The notes beneath the pieces were generated by a model that was not told where the DNA came from, searched no databases, and saw nothing but the letters and a program-made list of their open reading frames with translations. Position numbers and translations under genes: made by a program. Positions 54,953-62,028 of a stretch of DNA of 64,000 nucleotides are shown piece by piece. Source of the stretch: Candidatus Vicinibacter affinis (GTDB taxonomy: Bacteria; Bacteroidota; Bacteroidia; Chitinophagales; Saprospiraceae); assembly GCA_016714365.1 (NCBI GenBank), contig JADJNH010000005.1:2394501-2458500 (forward strand), in the 5' to 3' direction. Within the stretch, counting starts at the first letter, position 1; every line of letters begins with the position of its first letter.

Positions 54953-55131
54953 TTTCAATACTTTGAAATGCAAATATACTATGCTTGTACTACTCGTCAA
55001 TCAGTGTTTACCCTGAATTTTTATTTTCTCATTTTAAATTTACCGGACTCATTCCAAGCTCAAAATCACAAGTCCTTGAATTACAAATCTTCTATATACA
55101 AGAGTTTCTTACCACAAAATGGCATATTTTG

Positions 55132-55139
55132 TACCTTTG
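55132..55139 (+). promoter_or_regulatory. -7-like box for pyrR-pyrB
   Basis: TACCTTTG matches TAnnTTTG, 13 bases before the GTG start of pyrR. The short distance implies a leader under 10 bases, which argues against an RNA-attenuation leader of the Bacillus type here. Confidence 0.45.
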
Positions 55140-55152
55140 CATAATAATCATA

Positions 55153-55740
55153 GTGATTAAACAACATCCTTTTGAAGTGGTAAAAAAGAAATCCAAAGTT
55201 TTGTTTCAGGAAGATCAACTCCAAAGAACGATTGACCGTCTTTGCTACCAGCTTATTGAAAATTACGGAGACTTTAGTCAAAGCTGTATAGTCGGTATCC
55301 AACAAAAAGGAGCTTTTCTGGCAGAAAGAATTCACATTCGTCTTCAGGAATTGGTGAAGCCCCCACGTTTTCCATTAGGTAAACTTGACATCACTTTTTT
55401 CAGAGATGATTTCAGGTTAAATAACAAGATACTTGTGCCACATCATACAGAACTGGACTTTCTAGTAGATTCTCTCAAAGTTATTTTGGTCGACGATGTG
55501 CTCTATACTGGAAGAACCATTCAGGCTGCCTTACAAGCATTGTCTCAATATGGTAGACCAACCTCGGTGGAATTATTAGTTTTAATTGACCGAAGATTTA
55601 ATAGAAGCTTTCCAATTCAATGCAATTATTCCGGCTTGAAGGTAGATGCCTTGGATCAAGCTTATGTGAAAGTAGAGCTTAAGGAAGAAGGTGGGAAAGA
55701 CAGGGTTTTACTATTTGATCCTGAAACCAATGAAGAATGA
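55153..55740 (+). CDS. pyrR: Bifunctional PyrR: pyr operon regulator / uracil phosphoribosyltransferase
   Basis: The protein (195 residues from a GTG at 55153) closely follows Bacillus PyrR: FQEDQLQRTIDRLCYQLIEN, CIVGIQQKGAFLAERI, LGKLDITFFRDDF, the PRPP motif VILVDDVLYTGRTIQAAL and GRPTSVELLVLIDRRF. It should bind uridine nucleotides and, in other bacteria, controls pyr mRNA; whether it does so here is not known. The GTG is chosen because the upstream part contains the -7 box. Its stop overlaps the pyrB ATG by 4 bases. Confidence 0.88.
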   Translation: MIKQHPFEVVKKKSKVLFQEDQLQRTIDRLCYQLIENYGDFSQSCIVGIQQKGAFLAERIHIRLQELVKPPRFPLGKLDITFFRDDFRLNNKILVPHHTELDFLVDSLKVILVDDVLYTGRTIQAALQALSQYGRPTSVELLVLIDRRFNRSFPIQCNYSGLKVDALDQAYVKVELKEEGGKDRVLLFDPETNEE

Positions 55741-56672
55741 ACGAGAATACATTATCAACTGACCATTTGATTGGAATTAAGCCACTGAAATTGGAGGATA
55801 TTGAATTGATTCTTCATACCGCGGGTGAGTTTAAAGAGGTACTTCAAAGGCCTATAAAGAAAGTGCCTTCCTTGAGGGATATCACCATTGCCAATATGTT
55901 TTTTGAAAATTCAACAAGGACTAAATTGTCTTTTGAATTGGCAGAAAAGCGTTTATCAGCAGACATCATTAATTTTTCTTCCTCTGGTTCTTCCGTTAGT
56001 AAAGGTGAAACTTTGCTGGACACTGTTCAGAATATCCTTGCTATGAAAGTTGATATGATTGTACTCAGACATTCTTCTGTTGGAGCTGCTGCTTTTCTGG
56101 CAGAAAGGGTTAAAGTACAAGTCATCAATGCAGGCGACGGAACTCACGAACATCCTACTCAGGCCCTTCTTGATGCATATTCAATTCAGGAAAAATTAGG
56201 ATACATAAAAGGAGCTAAAATTGCCATAATTGGTGATATTTTACATAGCCGAGTTGCTCTTTCTAACATTATTTGTCTAAACAAACTTGGAGCTAAAGTA
56301 AAGGTCTGCGGCCCTCCTACTTTAATTCCCAAGCATATTGAATCTCTCGGTGTATCTGTAGATTATAATCTTAACCGGATACTCAATTGGTGTGATGTGG
56401 CAAATGTCCTAAGGATACAGACTGAGCGAATGGAGCTGCAATATTTTCCATCAGCCAACGAATATGCCCAGTTTTTTGGAGTCACCAAGTCTAAATTGGA
56501 TGCACTGGATCATAAAATAATTCTGATGCATCCAGGCCCTATAAATAGGGGAGTGGAGTTGAGTACTGACGCAGCTGACTCAGACCATTCCATTATTCTT
56601 GACCAGGTGGAAAATGGGGTTGCAGTAAGGATGGCTGTCTTATTCTTATTAGCAAATAGAAGAAAAAAATAA
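55737..56672 (+). CDS. pyrB: Aspartate carbamoyltransferase, catalytic chain
   Basis: PyrB condenses carbamoyl phosphate and aspartate in pyrimidine synthesis. The 311-residue protein has the carbamoyl phosphate loop FFENSTRTKLSFELAEKRL, the GDGTHEHPTQALLD segment and C-terminal MHPGPINRGVEL. It overlaps the pyrR stop (ATGA), so translation is coupled. No pyrI gene follows. Beyond the stop lies a weak 7-base hairpin (56698-56720) without a T tract. Confidence 0.96.
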   Translation: MNENTLSTDHLIGIKPLKLEDIELILHTAGEFKEVLQRPIKKVPSLRDITIANMFFENSTRTKLSFELAEKRLSADIINFSSSGSSVSKGETLLDTVQNILAMKVDMIVLRHSSVGAAAFLAERVKVQVINAGDGTHEHPTQALLDAYSIQEKLGYIKGAKIAIIGDILHSRVALSNIICLNKLGAKVKVCGPPTLIPKHIESLGVSVDYNLNRILNWCDVANVLRIQTERMELQYFPSANEYAQFFGVTKSKLDALDHKIILMHPGPINRGVELSTDAADSDHSIILDQVENGVAVRMAVLFLLANRRKK

Positions 56673-56759
56673 CGCTTCCAGGAACTTAACTAACTCCTTA
56701 AGTATTTATAATTTACTTAATATTAATCCGTTATTTCTAAGCTACGGAATTTTAAAACC

Positions 56760-58184
56760 ATGAACATTAAAGTCTTTTTCGGATTTATTTTAACAAACCT
56801 GTTGATTTTATCCCTGAATGGGGTAGCACAGGGCTATGAAATAAAAGTCAATATTAAAGGTTACACAAATGATACCTTATTGTTGGGCTATCATTACGGT
56901 GACAAACAATATATAAAGGATACAAGTGTTTCCAAATCCGGAAACTTTGTGTTTAAAGCAGATACTGTCCTGGAATCTGGAATGTATCTTGTCGTTCTGC
57001 AGCCTGATCACCAGTTTTTCCAAATTTTAATTGACGCAGGAAAACAGAAATTTTCAATTGAAACCGATACTTCAGATCTTGCCGGGCATTTGAAATTCAA
57101 AGGTTCTACTCTAAATACAGATTTTAATAAATATATTGATTTTATCAGTGAAAATCGTCTTAAGGCTGATTCAATTGGGCATTTAATCAAACAACAGGAA
57201 AATAATGCAGATATATCGAAGTTAAAATCACAACTTGAATCCATTGATAAATCGGTTAAATCAAGACAAAATCAAATTATTAAAGATCAACCTAACAGTA
57301 TCTTAAGTTTGCTGATAAAATGGACGTTGGATGTGGAAGTTCCTGAGTTTGTCGGAACAGAGGAGGAGAAAAATGAAAAAGCATTTTACCATTATAAAAG
57401 TCATTATTTTGATTTTGCGGACTTCCAGGACGACAGGTCAGTAAGGTTACCACTATTTCATAGTAAGTTGGAGCGTTTCATGCAAAAGTTGACTGTCCAA
57501 ATTCCTGATTCTATTAATTCCTCCCTGGATTATATTTTATCAAAATGTAAAGTTGGTACCGATTTATTTAAATATGTGCTTTCTACTCAACTAAACACAT
57601 TTGCTAATTCGAAGTATGTTGGGATGGATGCTGTATATGTACATTTGGTGGAGGAATACTATGGCAAAGGTAAGGCACCATGGATTGATGCAGAGGCATT
57701 AGCTAAAATGACAGCTGATGCCAAAGCCCTAAAACCATTATTAATTGATAAAATAGCTCCAAACATCACGGTGTTTAAACAAGATTCCACTCCGATTTCA
57801 CTCCATGATGTGAAAGCTAAATATACCATTTTATTAATCTGGGCACCGGATTGTGGGCATTGTAAACAATCTATGCCGAGTATCAAAAAATTCTACGAGG
57901 AATATAAGTCTAAAGGGGTTGAAATCTTCGCCGTTTGTTCCAAAACAGGGCCAGATGAAAAAACTTGCTGGGAAGGGGTCTCACAGCTCGGGATGGGGGG
58001 GTGGATAAACACCTCAGACCCACAGCATAAATCTAAATTCAGACTTGTTTACGATGTAAAAACTACACCCCAGGTATACTTTTTAGATGAAAATAAGAAA
58101 ATATTGACCAAGAAGATTGCAGGCGAGCAGTTTAAAGAGGTAATGGATAAAATTAATGCCATACAAAAAAGCGGAACGAACTAA
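56760..58184 (+). CDS. Secreted thioredoxin-like (TlpA/AhpC-type) protein with DUF4369-like N-terminus
   Basis: The 474-residue protein has a signal peptide (ending near GVAQ), an N-terminal beta-rich DUF4369-like domain (about 28-130) and a helical middle part, and a C-terminal thioredoxin domain with the redox motif C365-G-H-C368 in APDCGHCKQSMPS. It should act in the periplasm in disulfide exchange or as part of a peroxide or cytochrome-related system. A related set of such genes is common in Bacteroidota. Monocistronic. Confidence 0.87.
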   Translation: MNIKVFFGFILTNLLILSLNGVAQGYEIKVNIKGYTNDTLLLGYHYGDKQYIKDTSVSKSGNFVFKADTVLESGMYLVVLQPDHQFFQILIDAGKQKFSIETDTSDLAGHLKFKGSTLNTDFNKYIDFISENRLKADSIGHLIKQQENNADISKLKSQLESIDKSVKSRQNQIIKDQPNSILSLLIKWTLDVEVPEFVGTEEEKNEKAFYHYKSHYFDFADFQDDRSVRLPLFHSKLERFMQKLTVQIPDSINSSLDYILSKCKVGTDLFKYVLSTQLNTFANSKYVGMDAVYVHLVEEYYGKGKAPWIDAEALAKMTADAKALKPLLIDKIAPNITVFKQDSTPISLHDVKAKYTILLIWAPDCGHCKQSMPSIKKFYEEYKSKGVEIFAVCSKTGPDEKTCWEGVSQLGMGGWINTSDPQHKSKFRLVYDVKTTPQVYFLDENKKILTKKIAGEQFKEVMDKINAIQKSGTN

Positions 58185-58227
58185 CCGGCTGTAGAGCTAC
58201 AAAAATAATTTTAAATCAAATACTAAC

Positions 58228-58249
58228 ATATTACAAATATTCGTAATAT
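58228..58249. promoter_or_regulatory. 22-bp dyad, candidate operator (copy 2)
   Basis: ATATTAC-N8-GTAATAT, with 10 of 11 symmetric pairs matching, sits immediately upstream of and partly on the -7 box for the gene at 58292. It shares its arms, spacing and -7 overlap with the dyad at 4440-4461, which lies on the other strand relative to its gene. Repression by a dimeric winged-helix-type regulator is an inference. Confidence 0.65.
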
Positions 58250-58254
58250 ATTTG
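58247..58254 (+). promoter_or_regulatory. -7 box for the haloperoxidase-fold gene
   Basis: TATATTTG matches TAnnTTTG, 37 bases before the ATG at 58292. Its first three bases belong to the dyad. Confidence 0.5.
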
Positions 58255-58291
58255 TCTTGATTTTGATTATTTAGTTTAAAAAACACAGCCA

Positions 58292-59644
58292 ATGAAATGT
58301 TTAAAGACCTACTCCTGGGGGTTCTATGCCCTCGTCGGATTGTTACTCGTAACCTCTTGTCAGAAAGAAGTTGCCGTGGTGCCTTCCCAGAAACTTGATT
58401 TAGCAGACAATGCATTTGTTCGCGATTGGTACGCGCTAAGTATTGAACTTAGTTCAAAATGTAATGGCTTTGAAGAGCCCATTGTGGCGAGATCACAAAG
58501 TTATCTTTCATTTACGATGTACGAGACCCTCATACAGGGACTTGATGGATACCAGTCCTTGCAAGTTAAATTAGATGGATTTAAGGTTACCTTACCACAA
58601 GCCGAGGCAGGTAAAAAATATAATTGGGGAATTGTTTCAAACGAAGCTACCAGTTTGATCGTCCATAATTTATATTTACCTGCGGGCTCGAACCTTTCAC
58701 TTGCGGATGTTCTACGACAAAAATATGCTGATAAGTTTTCGCTCGGGGAATCACAAGAGGTTATTAATCAATCAATTGAATTAGGAAAGGCTATAGGGCG
58801 TGCCATTTGGGAATTTAGTTTGACAGACGGTCAATCTGAAGCCTACTTAAATAATTATCCTGCGAGCTATACAATGCCTTCAGGACCTGGTCAGTGGATA
58901 CCTACCTCGCCTGATTATGCTCCGAGACCATTGTTGCCATTTTGGTCGAAGGCCCGAACCATATTGAATACCAATGTTTTTGGTATTAATTTAAATAAAA
59001 GTTTAATTTATTCTGAAGCTCAGAATTCCAATATTTATGCGGAAGCGGTTGAGGTTTACAATCTCAGTGAAGCTTTAACACTTGATCAAAAAGAAAGTAT
59101 TGGTTATTTTAACAGAGAGATGGATAAAACTGCCAATCCTTTAAGTCATAATTTTCTACTTGCTCTTCAGCTGGTCAAAGAACAGCAACTCAATTTGCCA
59201 AAAACTTTGGAACTATTGGTTTGCTTATCATTTGCGGCAAATGATGGGTACATCTCATCATGGAAAATTAAATATGACAAAAACTTACTAAGAGTGTCCT
59301 CTTACATTAGACAACACCTAAATCGTTTTTACATCCCAGTAATGGGATCATTACCTGTGCCGGAATTTGTGTCCGAATCTGCGGTAATTTATAGTTCGGG
59401 TGCAGAAATCTTATCTAAGTATTTAGGTTATAGATTTCCGTTTATGGATTATACTCAAAAGAATCGTACTGACCTTAGATCGAAAGTTAGACGATTTGAA
59501 TCTTTTATAGATTTTGCTAAAGAAGCATCCTATGTGGACATTTTAGCCGGAGTACATTTTCGATCCAGCATTGATGCGGGTTTTGATTTGGGAAATGACA
59601 TCTCAAGAAACATATTAAACATACCATTTCAGGTTAAAAAATAA
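58292..59644 (+). CDS. Lipoprotein of vanadium-haloperoxidase (PAP2) fold with degenerate active site
   Basis: The 450-residue protein has a lipoprotein signal with lipobox TSC (Cys 23) and the helical core of bacterial vanadium-dependent haloperoxidase-like proteins. The Lys/Arg pair of the vanadate pocket is kept (K327 and R334, spaced by 7) and the C-terminal AGVHFRSS contains the ligand His H422. However, the usual S-G-H-S is S361-E-S-A, so the acid-base His is lost, and the Arg six before the ligand His is D416. Haloperoxidase activity is unlikely. A binding or structural role is inference. Confidence 0.75.
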   Translation: MKCLKTYSWGFYALVGLLLVTSCQKEVAVVPSQKLDLADNAFVRDWYALSIELSSKCNGFEEPIVARSQSYLSFTMYETLIQGLDGYQSLQVKLDGFKVTLPQAEAGKKYNWGIVSNEATSLIVHNLYLPAGSNLSLADVLRQKYADKFSLGESQEVINQSIELGKAIGRAIWEFSLTDGQSEAYLNNYPASYTMPSGPGQWIPTSPDYAPRPLLPFWSKARTILNTNVFGINLNKSLIYSEAQNSNIYAEAVEVYNLSEALTLDQKESIGYFNREMDKTANPLSHNFLLALQLVKEQQLNLPKTLELLVCLSFAANDGYISSWKIKYDKNLLRVSSYIRQHLNRFYIPVMGSLPVPEFVSESAVIYSSGAEILSKYLGYRFPFMDYTQKNRTDLRSKVRRFESFIDFAKEASYVDILAGVHFRSSIDAGFDLGNDISRNILNIPFQVKK

Positions 59645-59676
59645 TACTTGTAGCTGTTGTAAATTAACCTGAAGTG

Positions 59677-59706
59677 TCCCCTGGTTTTACCGGGGGATTT
59701 TTTTTT
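59677..59706 (+). terminator. Rho-independent terminator
   Basis: TCCCCTGGT pairs with ACCGGGGGA over a TTT loop (8 of 9 pairs Watson-Crick, the other G-U) and is followed by nine T bases. It is 32 bases beyond the haloperoxidase-fold gene stop and is the clearest terminator in the window. Confidence 0.85.
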
Positions 59707-59800
59707 AATCTTTTCAGAGAATTTGCAAAACTATTCAATCGTTATTCATCGCTTATCATAAGTTTTGAAAAATCCGTTTCTTTGCAGTATATAAAGTAAT

Positions 59801-61096
59801 ATGCAAGTATTTAAATTTGGTGGCGCCTCAGTAAAAGATCCTCAAGGGATAAAAAATGTAACACATATTATTAAACGGTATGGAATTAATAAACCTTTGG
59901 TAATAGTTGTTTCTGCAATAGGGAAGACCACTAATCTATTGGAAAAAGTTGTAACAGCCAAATTTGACAACATTGATTTATCCAAAAAGTTATTGGACGA
60001 GATTAGGATAACACATGAATCCTTTATAAATGATTTATTTGGAAAATTACCTTCAGTTCTGATGGATGAACTCAGTGAACATTTTGCTGAGGCAGAATGG
60101 GTAATTGAAGAAAATAGAGAAATGTCATTTGATTATGTTTATGATCAAATTGTTTCTTTAGGTGAATTAATATCCTCCAGAATATTAGCTGAATGGCTTA
60201 AGCATGAAGGTATTGATGTGAATTGGATAGATGCACGATCCATTATAATAACCAATGATACCTGGCGAGAAGGCAGAGTCTTGTGGTCAGAAACAAATAC
60301 TCAGATTAAAGATATTTTATCTCCTATTTTATATTCAGGTGAAGTAGTTTTGACTCAAGGATTTATAGGATCTACAAAAGAAAACAATACTGTAACGCTT
60401 GGCAGAGAAGGGTCGGATTATACTGCTGCAATTATTTCAGCGGCTCTTGATGCAGAATCAATGACCATCTGGAAGGATGTACCGGGAGTATTGACAGCAG
60501 ACCCGAAGGTGTTTGAGAATGTTACGAAAATTGACAGACTGTCTTACACAGAAGCTATAGAAATGACCTACTATGGAGCCAAAGTCATACATCCTAAAAC
60601 CATTCAGCCATTAGAAAATAAAAATATCCCTCTTTTTGTAAAGTCGTTTCTCGAACCCGAATCTGAAGGTACTTACATCTCTGCCGATCCTGATCCAGAA
60701 TATCCCCCAATTGTAGTAGTGGAAAAATCTCAGGCATTGATTCACTTCTCTTCAAAAGATTTGTCTTTTATAGCGGAACATCACCTTGCCAGATTATTTA
60801 ACCTTTTTGAAAAACACAGAATAAAGGTTAATATGATGAGGAATACTGCAATTTCATTTACCATTTGTTCCAATCATGATCCTTCAAAAATCAAAAATCT
60901 TTTAACTGAGTTAAAAGATGAATTTAAAGTTGTCGTAGATCCAGATCTTGATTTATATACAGTGAGGCATTATAATGATGCCATGCTGCCAAAATTATTT
61001 GAAGAGAAAATTATCTTGTTTGAGGAGAGGATCAAGAGTACAGTGCAATTGGTTGTGAAAAACGCCCCCGCGATCATTCACAGGAAATTAGAATAA
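59801..61096 (+). CDS. lysC: Aspartate kinase
   Basis: The 431-residue enzyme phosphorylates aspartate, the first step to lysine, threonine and methionine. It has the N-terminal KFGGASVKDPQGIKNV, the GSDYTAAIISAALDAE segment and WKDVPGVLTADPKV, with a C-terminal ACT-like regulatory part. It is the monofunctional type without a homoserine dehydrogenase domain. A weak TTTCTTTG resembling the -7 box lies 17 bases upstream. It converges with the barstar gene. Confidence 0.93.
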   Translation: MQVFKFGGASVKDPQGIKNVTHIIKRYGINKPLVIVVSAIGKTTNLLEKVVTAKFDNIDLSKKLLDEIRITHESFINDLFGKLPSVLMDELSEHFAEAEWVIEENREMSFDYVYDQIVSLGELISSRILAEWLKHEGIDVNWIDARSIIITNDTWREGRVLWSETNTQIKDILSPILYSGEVVLTQGFIGSTKENNTVTLGREGSDYTAAIISAALDAESMTIWKDVPGVLTADPKVFENVTKIDRLSYTEAIEMTYYGAKVIHPKTIQPLENKNIPLFVKSFLEPESEGTYISADPDPEYPPIVVVEKSQALIHFSSKDLSFIAEHHLARLFNLFEKHRIKVNMMRNTAISFTICSNHDPSKIKNLLTELKDEFKVVVDPDLDLYTVRHYNDAMLPKLFEEKIILFEERIKSTVQLVVKNAPAIIHRKLE

Positions 61097-61107
61097 ACCC
61101 ATCAGGG

Positions 61108-61548
61108 TTATATTTTCTCAAAAGGAATTTTGTTGTTTATTAATATTTCCTCTGCATCGCAAGATTCAACAATTGCAATCCTTAGCACCTTTAAGTCAGG
61201 TTCAACAGTAAAATCTAATTCATCTCTCTCACATACCTGATCAAGTAATAAAAGTAATTCAGTCTTTGCGTCAGGGTGAATGGCTAATTCTGATTTTAAG
61301 ATTTCATCAAATCTATGAATAACCAATAGAATCTCCCGCTCTTCAATCCAGGACAAATCTAAAAGGCAATCATATAATGCGTCCATATTTTTCCCAAAGT
61401 AATCAGGAAACTGAAGGACTTTTGCAAACTCATCGTATAAAGATTTATAAGTATCACAATGATTACCATCAATCATACCAATATAGGAAAATTCAAAATC
61501 CAGCTTTTCAAGGTGATCCTTAAACTCAATTAATTTTATTTCAGGCAT
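61108..61548 (-). CDS. Barstar-family ribonuclease inhibitor
   Basis: The 146-residue protein matches barstar: FPDYFGKNMDALYDCLLDLSW (given in part) aligns with the barstar helix-2 loop, with D56 and D60 equivalent to the D35 and D39 that plug the barnase active site. It is longer than the 90-residue barstar because of a C-terminal extension. It lies 21 bases downstream of the barnase-like gene on the same strand, so the two form a cognate cytoplasmic inhibitor and nuclease pair. Confidence 0.85.
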   Translation of the reverse strand: MPEIKLIEFKDHLEKLDFEFSYIGMIDGNHCDTYKSLYDEFAKVLQFPDYFGKNMDALYDCLLDLSWIEEREILLVIHRFDEILKSELAIHPDAKTELLLLLDQVCERDELDFTVEPDLKVLRIAIVESCDAEEILINNKIPFEKI

Positions 61549-61569
61549 TTGACAATATGAACCTTTTGA

Positions 61570-62022
61570 TTATGGAATTGGAAAAATTTTAATGAAGGTA
61601 CGATAATGATTGTTTGTATAATATGCATTTCCATCTGAACCGGTGATTAATCTTTCAGCTCCTCGATTTTTGCCTTTGACTTTAGGATAAATATCCCATT
61701 CACGATAAACTATATTATAGATATTTGTTTTGGGCAATTTTTTTTCACGGTTGTAAAATGTTCTACCTCCCTCAAAGCCAGGCAAAGGTTTGTTATGCTT
61801 TTTGACATAATCCAATACAATGTAAACTTGTTCTGGTATTCCGGCAACTTTCTTATATCGAGGATTTTCCGTGAGAAAAGAATCAACGGAAGTTTCGACA
61901 GACGCAACTTTCTCCTGTGGTACCGAACTATTAAAATAGGTCTTATCCTGTTTGCAAGCCAAAAGCCCAGCAATGGCAAAAAGCCATGCTAAATTCTTAC
62001 TCAGGTTGGTCAGTGAAATCAC
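61570..62022 (-). CDS. Barnase-type ribonuclease, predicted lipoprotein
   Basis: The 150-residue protein has an N-terminal lipoprotein signal (lipobox LLAC, Cys 23) and a complete microbial ribonuclease (barnase/N1/T1) domain: GFEGGRTFYNREKKLP, catalytic E108 in YREWDIYPK, R120 and R124 in the RGAERLITGSD loop, and H139 in NNHYRTF. The start is a GTG at 62022, as there is no ATG in frame before the domain. It begins 6 bases after the RND pump stop, so it may be co-transcribed with it, and it precedes its barstar-like inhibitor. An exported RNase toxin is likely. Confidence 0.87.
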   Translation of the reverse strand: MISLTNLSKNLAWLFAIAGLLACKQDKTYFNSSVPQEKVASVETSVDSFLTENPRYKKVAGIPEQVYIVLDYVKKHNKPLPGFEGGRTFYNREKKLPKTNIYNIVYREWDIYPKVKGKNRGAERLITGSDGNAYYTNNHYRTFIKIFPIP

Positions 62023-62028
62023 CTTTTC

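Noticed and set aside
56698..56720. TTAAGTA / TACTTAA hairpin after pyrB
   Set aside because: Weak AT-rich stem without a T tract; not called as a terminator.
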